DNA from: Neobacillus vireti | GTDB taxonomy: Bacteria > Bacillota > Bacilli > Bacillales > Cytobacillaceae | Reading direction: 5' to 3' | Length of the DNA: 64,000 nt | NCBI RefSeq assembly: GCF_001026695.1 | Contig: NZ_LDNB01000002.1 | Location: forward strand, 407,029 to 471,028 | In this document: positions 13,710-25,187 of the stretch, one piece after another | Layout of the letters: every line of letters starts with the position of its first letter | How positions within the stretch are numbered: position 1 is the first letter of the stretch | Position numbers and translations under genes: made by a program | Notes under the pieces: model-generated | What the model saw: only the letters and a program-made list of their open reading frames with translations | Told to the model about the DNA's origin: nothing | Database searches by the model: none

Positions 13710-16388
13710 ATGAAATTCCATGAAATGAAGATAGAACAAGTAGAAAAGGCCTTAGAAACCGACTTTTCTTCTGGATTATCACAGGAAGAAGTGAAGAAGC
13801 GGATAAATGAGCACGGACTAAATGAATTGGACGAAGGAGAAAAGCAATCGGCTTTACTCTTATTTTTTAGTCAATTTAAGGATTTTATGGTGTTAGTCCT
13901 CCTAGCAGCAACCTTGATTTCCGGCTTGCTCGGCGAATATATTGATGCCATCGCCATTATTGCCATCGTCATTATTAATGGGTGCCTTGGTTTTTATCAA
14001 GAACGGAGAGCAGAGAAATCACTCCAGGCATTGAAGGAATTATCCGCACCGCATGTATCTGTATTGCGGGATGGGAAATGGCTGAAGATTCCATCAAAGG
14101 AAATCGTCATCGGGGATATTTTGAAGTTTACCAGCGGCGACAGGATTGGCGCTGATGTCCGTGTCGTTGAATCTAAAAGCTTAGAAATTGAAGAATCGGC
14201 GCTTACAGGCGAGTCTGTTCCCGTTTCAAAACATATCGATTGCTTAACAAATCCTAACCCGGGAATTGGCGATATGGAGAATATCGCCTTTATGGGAACG
14301 ATGATTACAAGAGGAAGCGGTGTCGGGGTTGTCATCGCAACAGGAATGAAAACCGCAATGGGACAAATTGCTGATTTACTGCAAAATGCAGAGTCACAGG
14401 ATACACCATTGCAGCGGCGCTTAGAACAGCTGGGGAAAATATTAATCACAGTCGCCTTGCTTTTAACCGTACTTGTTGTAGTGGTCGGTGTTTTACGTGG
14501 ACACGAAATATATGAGATGTTTTTAGCAGGTGTTTCGCTTGCAGTTGCAGCGATACCTGAAGGGCTGCCGGCGATTGTGACCGTGGCATTATCTCTCGGT
14601 GTTCAAAAGATGATTAAGAAAAATGCCATCGTCAGGAAACTTCCGGCCGTCGAAACACTTGGCTGTGCATCAGTGATTTGTTCTGACAAAACTGGGACGA
14701 TGACGCAAAATAAAATGACTGTTACCCACCTATGGAGCGGAGGACAAACATGGACAGTCGACGGAGTCGGCTACCAACCGCAAGGTAATTTTTATCGAAA
14801 TAAAGAAAAGGTAAACCCAAAAGACGAAAAAACCTTGCAGCAAATGCTGTTATTCGGGATGCTTTGCAATCATTCGGATTTGATCATGAAGGATGAGGAT
14901 TTCATTCTTGACGGGGACCCAACGGAGGGTGCACTGCTTGTAAGTGCGATGAAAGCTGGTTTTGATCGAAAAACATTATTGAATGAGTTTACAATCATTA
15001 ATGAATTCCCATTTGACTCTGCCAGAAAAATGATGAGTATTCACGTGAAAGACAAACAGGGCCGGCATTTCATTGTTACAAAGGGAGCACCAGATGTCAT
15101 TTTAGGGATTAGTGAATCGATTCTATGGGATGAACGCACGCATTTTTTAAATAAGCAAACAAAAATAAAGGTTCAGGATGCAATTGATGGTCTTGCAGCA
15201 AGGGCACTGCGAACGATTGCGGTTGCCTTTAAGCCAATCCCTGCTAATACGATCATCTTAAGTGAACATGAAGCAGAGAAAAAATTAACCCTAATTGGTG
15301 TCCAGGGAATGATTGATCCGCCGCGACCTGAAGTAAAAGATGCTGTCAAAGAATGTAAGGATGCAGGAATTAAAACCGTGATGATTACCGGTGACCATGT
15401 CATCACTGCCAAGGCGATTGCCGCCCAGCTCGGGATTTTAACTAGCAAAAGCAAGGTGCTTGATGGGAAGGCTTTGACTAATATGCAGGTTGAAGAGCTT
15501 GAAGATGTAGTTGAAGATGTGGCTGTGTTTGCAAGGGTTTCACCGGAGCATAAGCTAAAAATTGTTAAAGCATTACAAAATCGCGGACATATTGTTGCGA
15601 TGACGGGTGATGGTGTCAATGATGCTCCAGCGATTAAGGCGGCAGATATCGGGGTGGCGATGGGAATTACCGGAACAGATGTTGCCAAAGAAGCATCGTC
15701 GCTCATCTTGTTGGATGATAATTTTGCAACGATTAAGGCGGCAATAACAGAAGGCAGAAATATCTATGAAAATATACGAAAATTTGTCCGCTACTTACTA
15801 GCATCAAATGTTGGTGAAATATTGGTGATGTTGTTTGCGATGTTATTAGCACTTCCGCTGCCCCTTGTCCCCATTCAAATCCTTTGGGTAAACCTGGTAA
15901 CAGACGGACTGCCGGCCATGGCCCTCGGGCTTGATCGCCCAGAAGAAGACGTGATGAAACGGAGGCCAAGAAGCCCGAATGAAGGTGTATTTTCTCGTGG
16001 ACTGGGATGGAAGGTTGTCTCCAGAGGATTCCTAATTGGTATCGTGACTTTATTAGCATTTATGATTGTTTATCATAACGATCCGAGCCAGCTGGCTTAT
16101 GCACAAACCGTTGCCTTTGCCACCCTTGTTATGGCCCAGCTTATTCATGTGTTTGATTGCCGCAGTGAAAAGTCGGTGTTGTCAAGAAACCCTTTCGGTA
16201 ATCAATATCTTGTTTGGGCAGTCCTGTCTTCCCTTGCATTGATGTTTGTCGTGATTTATTATTCACCGCTGCAGCCGGTTTTCCATACCTTGCCTATCGC
16301 TGCAAAAGACTGGTTGTTAATCGTTGGGCTCTCCTCTATTCCAACTTTTTTACTAGCAGGATCATTTTTGTTAAGAAAAACAAAATAA
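13710..16388 (+). CDS. yloB: Calcium-translocating P-type ATPase (YloB-like)
   Basis: This is a P2A-type membrane pump expected to export Ca2+ using ATP. The 892 residues include the N-terminal cation ATPase domain, the dephosphorylation loop ALTGES, the ion-site helix PEGLPAIV, the phosphorylated Asp 326 in CSDKTGTMTQNK, KGAPDVIL in the nucleotide domain, and the hinge MTGDGVNDAPAIK. The C-terminal third holds several further membrane helices. It matches B. subtilis YloB closely from start (MKFHEM) to end. ATG 13710 follows a purine-rich GGGGAAGTGAG. It is divergent from rqcH. Confidence 0.94.
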   Translation: MKFHEMKIEQVEKALETDFSSGLSQEEVKKRINEHGLNELDEGEKQSALLLFFSQFKDFMVLVLLAATLISGLLGEYIDAIAIIAIVIINGCLGFYQERRAEKSLQALKELSAPHVSVLRDGKWLKIPSKEIVIGDILKFTSGDRIGADVRVVESKSLEIEESALTGESVPVSKHIDCLTNPNPGIGDMENIAFMGTMITRGSGVGVVIATGMKTAMGQIADLLQNAESQDTPLQRRLEQLGKILITVALLLTVLVVVVGVLRGHEIYEMFLAGVSLAVAAIPEGLPAIVTVALSLGVQKMIKKNAIVRKLPAVETLGCASVICSDKTGTMTQNKMTVTHLWSGGQTWTVDGVGYQPQGNFYRNKEKVNPKDEKTLQQMLLFGMLCNHSDLIMKDEDFILDGDPTEGALLVSAMKAGFDRKTLLNEFTIINEFPFDSARKMMSIHVKDKQGRHFIVTKGAPDVILGISESILWDERTHFLNKQTKIKVQDAIDGLAARALRTIAVAFKPIPANTIILSEHEAEKKLTLIGVQGMIDPPRPEVKDAVKECKDAGIKTVMITGDHVITAKAIAAQLGILTSKSKVLDGKALTNMQVEELEDVVEDVAVFARVSPEHKLKIVKALQNRGHIVAMTGDGVNDAPAIKAADIGVAMGITGTDVAKEASSLILLDDNFATIKAAITEGRNIYENIRKFVRYLLASNVGEILVMLFAMLLALPLPLVPIQILWVNLVTDGLPAMALGLDRPEEDVMKRRPRSPNEGVFSRGLGWKVVSRGFLIGIVTLLAFMIVYHNDPSQLAYAQTVAFATLVMAQLIHVFDCRSEKSVLSRNPFGNQYLVWAVLSSLALMFVVIYYSPLQPVFHTLPIAAKDWLLIVGLSSIPTFLLAGSFLLRKTK

Positions 16389-16402
16389 AGTATGTTATAA
16401 TC

Positions 16403-16437
16403 CAAAAGGTAATAGAGATGAGCTCTATTGCCTTTTG
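16403..16437 (+). terminator. Perfect 15-bp hairpin after yloB
   Basis: CAAAAGGTAATAGAG (16403-16417) pairs fully with CTCTATTGCCTTTTG (16423-16437), with one G-T pair and a 5-base loop. The bases after it are TGATTTT then A-rich, so the U tract is poor. It is probably the yloB terminator, but an mRNA-end or processing role for yloC is possible. Confidence 0.6.
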
Positions 16438-16491
16438 TGATTTTAAAAAAAATAATCCCGATCAATTTTTCACAGATTGGATGTGCCCGTG

Positions 16492-17367
16492 ATGGTTTTT
16501 AGTATGACAGGCTTTGGCAGAGGAAAGGCAGAATCGGATTCCTTCTCAGTGAATGTGGAAGTTAAAACAGTCAACCACCGATTTTGTGAGATGAATATCC
16601 GCTTGCCAAGACAGCTATTAAAAATAGAAGATAAAATAAAAAAGAGATTAAACCAGCATATTCGGCGCGGCAGGGTTGAGGTCTATGTTAGTGTTGAAGG
16701 GGAAGGCGTCGTTACCCGAACAGTCCATGTAGATTGGAAGTTGGTTGAAGAGTACTACCAATTCATCAAGCAGGCGCATGAAAAATTCGGCATTGAAGGA
16801 ACAATCACACTCCAGGATTTACTTAATCGAACAGATCTTTTACATATAGAAGAAAGTGAAGCTGGCAATGAAGAACTTGAGAATTTAGTATTAACCGCAA
16901 CAGAAGAAGCGGTTACCTTATTAAAGGAAATGCGCAGGGCCGAAGGGGAAGAATTGAAGAAGGATTTGCTGGCAATGCTTTCGCAATTAGAAGGAAATGT
17001 ATTTGAACTTCAAAAGTTTGCGCCGTTCGTTGTGCAATCATTCAAAGACCGTCTTACAAAAAGAATGCAGGAATTTACCAATGGGCAAATTGATGAAACG
17101 CGGATTTTAACGGAAGTGGCAGTTTTTGCAGACAAGGCTGATATAAATGAAGAAATTACAAGGTTAAAAAGCCACATTCAACAATTTATGCAAACAATAA
17201 ATGAACCGGAACCCATTGGCAGGAAGCTGGATTTTCTTGTCCAGGAAATGAATCGAGAAGCAAACACTATTGGTTCAAAAGCAAATGATTCCAACATTGC
17301 GAAAAGGGTAGTCGAAATAAAAAGCTTACTAGAGAAGTTGAAGGAACAAGTACAGAATATCGAATAG
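16492..17367 (+). CDS. yloC: YicC/YloC family endoribonuclease
   Basis: This is a YicC-family protein. Members are endoribonucleases affecting small-RNA and mRNA turnover; the role in Bacilli is not settled. The 291 residues begin MVFSMTGFGRG, the family hallmark, have VKTVNHRFCEMNIRLPRQL early, and end with the conserved PIGRKLDFLVQEMNREANTIGSKA block (residues about 241-264). ATG 16492 is chosen by this conserved N-terminus; its ribosome binding site (GGATGTG) is weak. An upstream TTG at 16477 is less likely. Confidence 0.9.
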   Translation: MVFSMTGFGRGKAESDSFSVNVEVKTVNHRFCEMNIRLPRQLLKIEDKIKKRLNQHIRRGRVEVYVSVEGEGVVTRTVHVDWKLVEEYYQFIKQAHEKFGIEGTITLQDLLNRTDLLHIEESEAGNEELENLVLTATEEAVTLLKEMRRAEGEELKKDLLAMLSQLEGNVFELQKFAPFVVQSFKDRLTKRMQEFTNGQIDETRILTEVAVFADKADINEEITRLKSHIQQFMQTINEPEPIGRKLDFLVQEMNREANTIGSKANDSNIAKRVVEIKSLLEKLKEQVQNIE

Positions 17368-17427
17368 GCCTTGTTTAGAAACTGATTTAGACGGTCAAAA
17401 TATATTATTGATGATTGGATTGAGACC

Positions 17428-18317
<890 letters not shown>

Positions 18318-18318
18318 A

Positions 18319-18537
18319 ATGTTGTATCCTTCTATTGATTCCTTGCTTGAAAAAATTGATTCTAAATATTCACTTGTCTCTGTTGCGGCGAAGCGTGCCC
18401 GTGTGATGTCGCAAATTAGAGATGAAAGACTGCCAAAATATGTTTCCTATAAGTATGTAGGGAAAGCATTAGAGGAAATATACAGCGGTGAACTGACATA
18501 CCGGATTTCCAAAAAAGCAGAAACAACTGCTGAGTAA
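18319..18537 (+). CDS. rpoZ: RNA polymerase omega subunit RpoZ
   Basis: Omega is a small subunit that stabilises RNA polymerase assembly. The 72 residues start [20 protein letters not shown] and contain [10 protein letters not shown], typical of Bacillus RpoZ. An in-frame TTG at 18310 would overlap gmk. ATG 18319 follows GGAGGT (18305-18310) and fits the family N-terminus. Confidence 0.95.
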   Translation: MLYPSIDSLLEKIDSKYSLVSVAAKRARVMSQIRDERLPKYVSYKYVGKALEEIYSGELTYRISKKAETTAE

Positions 18538-18569
18538 GCGAAACAGCGTGTTCTTATAATGGATGGAAG

Positions 18570-18600
18570 AAGGCCTGACGTAGAGTGTCAGCCTTTTTTA
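18570..18600 (+). terminator. Terminator after rpoZ
   Basis: AAGGCCTGAC and GTCAGCCTT form an imperfect stem with the loop GTAGAGT, followed by a T run. It ends the gmk-rpoZ unit; the remainder of the gap to coaBC shows no gene. Confidence 0.8.
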
Positions 18601-18714
18601 TTTCTTTTAAAATTTTTGTCGAATTAGAGCAGGTAAAAGATGAAATATTGCCTGATTTAAACGATAATAAAAAGATAGACGTCGTGAATGGTAAAACTAT
18701 GGGGGGATTTAATC

Positions 18715-19938
18715 ATGATTAAGGATAAGAACATATTATTATGTGTGACAGGCGGAATAGCTGTATATAAAGCAGCTGCCCTGACAAGTAAGCTTGCTCA
18801 AGCTGGGGCACATGTTAGAGTTATATTGAGCGAATCTGCAGCGAAATTTGTATCCCCGTTAACCTTTCAAGCCTTATCCCGCAATGAAGTGTATACCGAT
18901 ACCTTTGATGAGAAAAATCCTCAGGTCATCGCCCATATTGACCTTGCTGATTGGGCGGATTTAATTCTCGTGGCACCGGCAACCGCCAATACAATTGCTA
19001 AATTAGCGGGTGGCATTGCTGATAATATGATTACGACTACGCTGCTTGCGGCTGTTGCACCTGTTTGGATTGCCCCTGCAATGAATGTTCATATGTACGA
19101 CCATCCAGCGGTAAAAAAGAACCTCTCGTTATTAGCTGAATATGGCTATCAATTCATCGAGCCAAGTGAAGGCTGGCTTGCCTGCGGTTACGTTGGTAAA
19201 GGACGCTTAGAGGAACCGGAGAAAATAGTAGCGTTAATTCAAAATTACTTCGGAAATAATCAAGCAAATCAACTAAACGGGAAAAAGGTGTTAATAACCG
19301 CAGGTCCGACGCGGGAGAAAATTGACCCGGTCCGCTTCATTTCCAACCATTCCAGCGGAAAAATGGGATATGCTTTAGCAGCAGAGGCGAAAAGGCAGGG
19401 TGCCGATGTGGTCTTAGTTTCCGGCCCCGTTCAAATACCGGCTCCATCCGGTGTTGAGATTGTTAAGGTCGAGAGTGCAGAAGAAATGTATAATGCCGTA
19501 TTAACCCGATTTGATAGTGCAGATTTCGTGATAAAAACAGCGGCTGTCGCAGATTATCGCCCAAAAATCACCCATGATTATAAGGTGAAAAAACAGGCAG
19601 GGGACACGACGATAGAGTTCGAACGAACGAAAGATATCTTGTTTGAGCTTGGGCAGCGAAAGACGAAACAAATACTTGTTGGCTTTGCGGCAGAAACAAA
19701 TAACGTGGAAGAATATGCAAGGAAAAAGTTACTTGCGAAAAATGCCGATATGATTGTCGCTAACAATGTGAAGGCTTCCGGGGCAGGGTTTGGCACGGAT
19801 ACGAACATTGTGACACTGTTTAAGCGGAATGGGACGATGACGGAATTACCGCTAATGTCTAAAACAGCTGTAGCAGAAAAAATAATTGAAGAAATTACTG
19901 CTCTTCTGAAGGAAATGAATAAAGATGGAAATCGCTAG
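18715..19938 (+). CDS. coaBC: Bifunctional phosphopantothenoylcysteine decarboxylase / phosphopantothenate-cysteine ligase CoaBC
   Basis: CoaBC makes 4'-phosphopantetheine during coenzyme A synthesis. The N-terminal half is the FMN decarboxylase ([24 protein letters not shown], and the active-site Cys region [12 protein letters not shown]); the C-terminal half is the ligase ([21 protein letters not shown]). Total length is 407 residues from ATG 18715, which follows GGGGGGATT. An in-frame ATG at 18688 lacks a site. It overlaps priA by 14 bases. Confidence 0.95.
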   Translation: MIKDKNILLCVTGGIAVYKAAALTSKLAQAGAHVRVILSESAAKFVSPLTFQALSRNEVYTDTFDEKNPQVIAHIDLADWADLILVAPATANTIAKLAGGIADNMITTTLLAAVAPVWIAPAMNVHMYDHPAVKKNLSLLAEYGYQFIEPSEGWLACGYVGKGRLEEPEKIVALIQNYFGNNQANQLNGKKVLITAGPTREKIDPVRFISNHSSGKMGYALAAEAKRQGADVVLVSGPVQIPAPSGVEIVKVESAEEMYNAVLTRFDSADFVIKTAAVADYRPKITHDYKVKKQAGDTTIEFERTKDILFELGQRKTKQILVGFAAETNNVEEYARKKLLAKNADMIVANNVKASGAGFGTDTNIVTLFKRNGTMTELPLMSKTAVAEKIIEEITALLKEMNKDGNR

Positions 19939-22336
19939 TGTGATTGTGGATGTACCGGCAAAACAAACGGATAGGGCCTTCGATTATTTAATTCCTGACA
20001 AATGGAGAGATACCATTCAACCTGGCATGAGGGTAGTTGTTCCATTTGGTCCAAGAAATATTCAAGGATTTGTCATTGAGCTGAAAAAAGAATCTGAGGT
20101 TAAGCAGTTAAGAGAAATCATTGAGCCGATGGATCTTGAACCGATTTTAAATCATGAATTACTGGCGCTTGGAAACTGGCTGACGGAAAATACACTCTGT
20201 TTTAAAATATTTGCCTATCAGGTAATGCTGCCGGCAGCCTTAAAAGCGAAATATGAAAAATTGGTTAAACTGGCTCCGGGAGTAGAAATAAGTGCACTCC
20301 CGTTATCATTGCATTCATATTTCGTAAAGAATGGAAAACTGGATTGGCAGGATGCTTTGAAGAATGGAATTGTTTCCTTATTACAAAAGGAAACTGCAAA
20401 AGGTCATCTTGAAGTCCAATATATCGTGAAGGAAAAAGTCAGGAAAAAACAACGGAAATATATCCGACCACTCGTTTCCCAAGCAGTCTTAACAGAAGAA
20501 ATGGGGAAATTACCAGTAAATGCAGAAAAGCAGAAACAAGTAATAAGCTTTTTTATCGAACGTTTTGCTCCAATTGAAATGAGACTGCTAGTAGCTGAGC
20601 TGAATATCACAGCTTCGACTGTTAAAGCTTTAGTTGGTAAAAGGATTCTAGGTGAGGAAGAAGTAGAGGTATATCGCGACCCGTATGAGCATCGAAGTTT
20701 CGAAAGAACGAAACCAATGCCCTTAACTAAGGACCAGCAAACTGCAATTGAACCTATATTAAATGCAGTGGAGCAAAATCTGCATGAGGTATTTTTACTC
20801 TATGGGGTAACTGGGAGCGGCAAGACGGAAATCTACCTGCAATCGATTCAAGAAGTTATTGAAAAAGGACAGGAAGCAATTGTGCTTGTACCGGAAATTG
20901 CCCTCACCCCTCAGATGGTGAATCGTTTTAAAGGCAGATTCGGTGACTTAGTCGCTGTATTACACAGCGGGTTGTCGGCCGGGGAGAAATATGATGAGTG
21001 GCGCAAGATTCAACGGAAGGAAGTAAAGGTCGTCGTTGGAGCCAGGTCAGCTATTTTTGCTCCATTTGAAAACCTTGGCATCATTATTATCGATGAAGAG
21101 CACGAAACGAGTTATAAGCAGGAAGAAATGCCGCGGTACCATGCGCGGGATGTGGCGATTGAAAGGGCGAAAACCTATAGCTGCCCTGTTGTCCTTGGAA
21201 GTGCAACACCTTCACTTGAGTCTTTTGCCAGAGCACAAAAAAAGGTATATCATCTTTTAACACTGCCAACACGGATGAATAACCAGACTCTTCCGCCAGT
21301 CGAAATCATTGACATGCGCGAGGAACTTCGCGAAGGCAACCGATCAATGTTTTCTCGAAAGCTGTTTGACATGCTCAAGGATCGAATTGAGAAAAAGCAA
21401 CAAACTGTCTTGTTTTTAAATAAGCGCGGCCACTCCTCATTTGTGATGTGCCGCGACTGTGGTTATGTCATGAATTGTCCGAATTGCGACATCTCGCTTA
21501 CTTATCACCGCGTTAATGAGCAGATGAAATGTCATTATTGCGGCTATGAAAGTTTTGTCCCTAAGGCATGTCCAGAGTGTTCAAGTGAACATATCCGCTA
21601 TTTTGGAACGGGTACACAAAAGGTAGAGGATGAACTGGGGAAAATCCTTCCTGAGGCAAGGGTCATCCGGATGGATGTTGATACAACGGGACGTAAAGGT
21701 TCACATGAACGATTATTAAAGGATTTCCAGGACGGAAAAGCAGATATTCTACTAGGAACGCAAATGATTGCCAAAGGGCTTGACTTCCCCAACATTACTC
21801 TTGTCGGGGTGCTTTCTGCCGATACGATGCTGCATTTACCGGATTTCCGTTCATCAGAAAAAACCTTTCAACTGTTAACGCAAGTCAGCGGGCGGGCAGG
21901 ACGCCATCAATTGCCTGGTGAGGTCATTATTCAAACCTATACGCCTGAACACTACAGTGTCGAGCTTGCTGGAACACAAGATTATGATCTCTTTTATCAG
22001 CAGGAAATGTTGAACCGAAAAATGCATCATTATCCACCGTTTTATTTTCTATCACTTATTACCATCAGTCATGAACAGTTGTTGGCTGTTGTTTCAGCAA
22101 CAGAGAAAATCGTCAACTATGTCCAGTCGCGGTTATCACCAGAAGCAGTCGTGTTAGGACCTGCAGCATCGCCTATACCTAGGATTAATAATAGATATCG
22201 CTATCAATGTCTGATAAAATACAAACGGGAACCGAACTTGACAACTACTTTAAGAACAATTCTCGATCAATACCAAAAGGATACTAAAAGCGGGCTGCAA
22301 GTTTCAATCGACGTAAACCCGTTTATCTTAATGTAA
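19925..22336 (+). CDS. priA: Primosomal replication restart helicase PriA
   Basis: PriA recognises abandoned replication forks and reloads the replicative helicase. The 803 residues include an N-terminal fork-binding domain (VDVPAKQTDRAFDYLIP), Walker A GVTGSGKTE near residue 296, the DEEH box, a zinc-binding insertion with paired CxxC motifs (CRDCGYVMNCPNC, CHYCG, CPEC), and the helicase C-terminal VSGRAGR motif. It is slightly longer than many homologues but in the normal range. Confidence 0.96.
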   Translation: MEIASVIVDVPAKQTDRAFDYLIPDKWRDTIQPGMRVVVPFGPRNIQGFVIELKKESEVKQLREIIEPMDLEPILNHELLALGNWLTENTLCFKIFAYQVMLPAALKAKYEKLVKLAPGVEISALPLSLHSYFVKNGKLDWQDALKNGIVSLLQKETAKGHLEVQYIVKEKVRKKQRKYIRPLVSQAVLTEEMGKLPVNAEKQKQVISFFIERFAPIEMRLLVAELNITASTVKALVGKRILGEEEVEVYRDPYEHRSFERTKPMPLTKDQQTAIEPILNAVEQNLHEVFLLYGVTGSGKTEIYLQSIQEVIEKGQEAIVLVPEIALTPQMVNRFKGRFGDLVAVLHSGLSAGEKYDEWRKIQRKEVKVVVGARSAIFAPFENLGIIIIDEEHETSYKQEEMPRYHARDVAIERAKTYSCPVVLGSATPSLESFARAQKKVYHLLTLPTRMNNQTLPPVEIIDMREELREGNRSMFSRKLFDMLKDRIEKKQQTVLFLNKRGHSSFVMCRDCGYVMNCPNCDISLTYHRVNEQMKCHYCGYESFVPKACPECSSEHIRYFGTGTQKVEDELGKILPEARVIRMDVDTTGRKGSHERLLKDFQDGKADILLGTQMIAKGLDFPNITLVGVLSADTMLHLPDFRSSEKTFQLLTQVSGRAGRHQLPGEVIIQTYTPEHYSVELAGTQDYDLFYQQEMLNRKMHHYPPFYFLSLITISHEQLLAVVSATEKIVNYVQSRLSPEAVVLGPAASPIPRINNRYRYQCLIKYKREPNLTTTLRTILDQYQKDTKSGLQVSIDVNPFILM

Positions 22337-22406
22337 AATCGGTGAAAATAAAGATAACATAATAATAAAATACATCTTAAAAACCAGATAATATGGAGGA
22401 ACAGCT

Positions 22407-22892
22407 TTGTCAATACGAAAAATTGTCATGCATCCTGCCGAGATTCTTGAGCAGATATGCAGACCTGTAGAAAAATTTGATAAAAAACTTGCAAAAATAC
22501 TTGATGATATGTATGACACAATGATAGAAAATGATGGGGTCGGCCTTGCAGCACCGCAAATCGGACTAAACTTGCGTGCTGCAATTGTTGATATCGATGA
22601 TGAATTTGGAACAATTGAAATGATTAACCCGCGAATTGTGAAAACAGCTGGCGAACAAACAGGACCAGAGGGTTGCTTAAGCTTTCCTGACCTTTTTGGC
22701 GAAGTAACAAGGCCTGACTTTGTAAAGATTGAAGCCTTTGATCGAAAAGGCAGGAGCTACTCACTTGAAGCAGAAGGTTTCCTTGCTAGGGCGATTCAAC
22801 ATGAAATTGATCATCTTGACGGAATATTATTCACGACCAAGGTAATTCGATACCTCAAGGAAGATGAGTTAAAAGGAGTAGAGACTGAATGA
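22407..22892 (+). CDS. def: Peptide deformylase Def
   Basis: Def removes the formyl group from nascent proteins. Its three motifs are complete: [17 protein letters not shown] and QHEIDHLDG, supplying the Cys and two His metal ligands and the catalytic Glu. The 161-residue length fits a type 1 deformylase. It starts with TTG at 22407, with ATGGAGGA (22393-22400) 6 bases upstream. It overlaps fmt by 4 bases. Confidence 0.96.
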   Translation: MSIRKIVMHPAEILEQICRPVEKFDKKLAKILDDMYDTMIENDGVGLAAPQIGLNLRAAIVDIDDEFGTIEMINPRIVKTAGEQTGPEGCLSFPDLFGEVTRPDFVKIEAFDRKGRSYSLEAEGFLARAIQHEIDHLDGILFTTKVIRYLKEDELKGVETE

Positions 22893-23833
22893 CGAAAATT
22901 GTATTTATGGGGACCCCCGATTTTTCTGTGCCGGTCTTGCAGCAAATCATTAACGATGGATATGAGGTCATTGGCGTTGTCACTCAGCCAGACCGTCCAG
23001 TAGGCAGAAAAAAGCTGTTAACACCCCCACCGGTCAAGGTAGAGGCCTTAAAACAAGGGATCCCCGTCTACCAGCCAGAAAAAATCCGTCAAGAAGAGGA
23101 ACTTGCGAAAATCCTGTCCTTAAACCCAGATTTAATTGTTACAGCAGCCTTTGGGCAAATTCTGCCGAAGAAGCTGTTAGAGGCGCCTAAACATGGCTGC
23201 ATAAATGTCCATGCCTCACTGCTGCCGGAACTTCGAGGTGGAGCTCCGATCCATTACGCGATTATTCAAGGTAAAAAGAAAACTGGTGTTACCATCATGT
23301 ACATGGTTGAGAAATTAGATGCCGGTGATATTATAACAAGTGTTGAGGTGCCAATTTCAGAAGAAGACAATGTTGGTACACTTCATGAGAAGTTAAGTGC
23401 GGCAGGGGCAAAATTGCTATCTGAAACTTTAAAGCCCCTAATTGAAGGGCAACTCACGCCAAAGCCGCAAAACAATGCGGAAGCAACATTTGCTGCCAAC
23501 ATTAAGCGGGAACAGGAAAAGATTGACTGGACAAAAACGGGTGAAGAAATCTATAACCATATTCGCGGGATGAATCCTTGGCCGGTTGCCTTTACATTGA
23601 TGGATGGTCAAGTCTTAAAAATATGGCGAGCTGAAAAGGTAACAGGTTTAATGAAACAAGAGCCTGGAACGATCTTGAAAATTGAGTCAGATGGCTTGAC
23701 GGTTAGTACGGGAAATGAAACCGCCATTAAAATTATTGAACTTCAGCCATCAGGGAAAACAAAAATGATGAGTGAACAATTTTTACGCGGTGCAGGTTCA
23801 AAAATATTAATAGGCAGCAAGCTAGGAGATTAA
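22889..23833 (+). CDS. fmt: Methionyl-tRNA formyltransferase Fmt
   Basis: Fmt adds the formyl group to initiator Met-tRNA from 10-formyl-tetrahydrofolate, the partner reaction to Def. The N-terminal formyltransferase domain has [18 protein letters not shown], with the catalytic Asn-His-Asp region (INVHASLLP and KLDAGDI). The C-terminal tRNA-binding domain begins near residue 205. It has 314 residues and lies 1 base before rsmB. Confidence 0.96.
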   Translation: MTKIVFMGTPDFSVPVLQQIINDGYEVIGVVTQPDRPVGRKKLLTPPPVKVEALKQGIPVYQPEKIRQEEELAKILSLNPDLIVTAAFGQILPKKLLEAPKHGCINVHASLLPELRGGAPIHYAIIQGKKKTGVTIMYMVEKLDAGDIITSVEVPISEEDNVGTLHEKLSAAGAKLLSETLKPLIEGQLTPKPQNNAEATFAANIKREQEKIDWTKTGEEIYNHIRGMNPWPVAFTLMDGQVLKIWRAEKVTGLMKQEPGTILKIESDGLTVSTGNETAIKIIELQPSGKTKMMSEQFLRGAGSKILIGSKLGD

Positions 23834-23834
23834 C

Positions 23835-25184
23835 ATGACTTCAACGAAAAAAAATGTCCGGGCAATTGCCATGGACCTGTTAGTGACGATCGAGAAAAAC
23901 CAATCTTACAGTAATTTGCTTCTTAACAGCACAATTGAAAAAAACGAATTATCGCCTGTAGATATCGGATTACTGACAGAATTGACTTATGGGACATTGC
24001 AAAGACGAATGGCGCTGGACTTCTTTTTAAAGCCGTTTGTCAAAGACAATAAGAAATTAGCAAATTGGATTCATCATTTACTAAGACTAACGCTTTATCA
24101 AATGGTTTATCTCGACCGAATTCCCGACAGAGCAGCTATCTATGAAGCGGTTGAAATTGCAAAGGAACGCGGGCATAAAGGGATTGCCAGTCTGGTAAAT
24201 GGGGTCCTCCGGAGTATACAAAGAGAAGGACTTCCATCTTTGGAGGCGGTAACGGATCCGAACGAAAGACTTGCACTTGAGACCAGTCATCCAGAATGGC
24301 TGGTTACTAGATGGGTTAACCAATTTGGCTATGATAAAACGAAAGAAATGTGTGAGATAAACTTAACGGCGCCAATGCAAACTGCAAGAGTAAATCTCAC
24401 AAAGATTTCCCGTGATGAATGTATCGCCATTTTGGAAGAAGACGGTTTTCAAATTGAAAAGAGCCCGGTCATTCCTGAGGCAATCAGGTCGTTAAAGGGA
24501 AATTTAGCTTCAACCATTGCTTTTAACTATGGGATGTTCACGATTCAAGATGAAAGTTCAATGCTTGCTGCCTATGCATTGGGTGCAAGGCAGGATGAAT
24601 TTATCCTCGATGCCTGTGCTGCCCCTGGCGGTAAAAGCACGCATATTGCTGAAAAAATGAACAATACCGGCGAAGTGATATCGGTTGATCTTCATCAGCA
24701 CAAGGTAAGATTAATTAATGACAATGCCAAACGTTTAGGATTAGGAAACATAAAAACAAGTGTCTCTGATTCTAGACATTTACAGGAAAAGTTTAAGCTT
24801 GAATCCTTCGATCGCATTCTTCTCGATGCTCCTTGCTCGGGGCTTGGCGTAATGAGGAGAAAGCCTGATATGAAATATACGAAAACAGAAAAGGATTTAG
24901 AGCGCTTAAGCACTATTCAGCAAGATCTCATAGCATCAGTTACCCCATTATTGAAAAAAGGCGGCATTCTCGTCTATAGTACATGTACAGTAGATAAACA
25001 AGAAAATCAAGATACGGTTGCAACATTTTTGCAGAATAATCCGGAATTCGAAGCAGATCTATCCTTTAAAGATAGGATGCCAGAAGCGATTCAGCCATTT
25101 ATTACTGGCTTTGACCTGCAAATATTCCCGCAGGATTTTGGCTCGGATGGCTTCTATATAGCAGTTTTAAGAAAGAGGGTGTAA
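23835..25184 (+). CDS. rsmB: 16S rRNA (cytosine-967-C5)-methyltransferase RsmB
   Basis: RsmB methylates C967 of 16S rRNA with S-adenosylmethionine. The N-terminal ~145 residues are NusB-like; the C-terminal half is a Rossmann methyltransferase with DACAAPGGKSTHIAE, the first catalytic Cys in LDAPCSGLG and the second in VYSTCTVDKQEN. The 449-residue length is standard. It is part of the tightly packed def-fmt-rsmB-rlmN run. Confidence 0.95.
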   Translation: MTSTKKNVRAIAMDLLVTIEKNQSYSNLLLNSTIEKNELSPVDIGLLTELTYGTLQRRMALDFFLKPFVKDNKKLANWIHHLLRLTLYQMVYLDRIPDRAAIYEAVEIAKERGHKGIASLVNGVLRSIQREGLPSLEAVTDPNERLALETSHPEWLVTRWVNQFGYDKTKEMCEINLTAPMQTARVNLTKISRDECIAILEEDGFQIEKSPVIPEAIRSLKGNLASTIAFNYGMFTIQDESSMLAAYALGARQDEFILDACAAPGGKSTHIAEKMNNTGEVISVDLHQHKVRLINDNAKRLGLGNIKTSVSDSRHLQEKFKLESFDRILLDAPCSGLGVMRRKPDMKYTKTEKDLERLSTIQQDLIASVTPLLKKGGILVYSTCTVDKQENQDTVATFLQNNPEFEADLSFKDRMPEAIQPFITGFDLQIFPQDFGSDGFYIAVLRKRV

Positions 25185-25187
25185 CAG

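Noticed and set aside
15173-15706. 177-codon open frame on the minus strand inside yloB
   Set aside because: Antisense to the conserved P-type ATPase, no ribosome binding site, low-complexity Ser/Ala/Ile-rich product.
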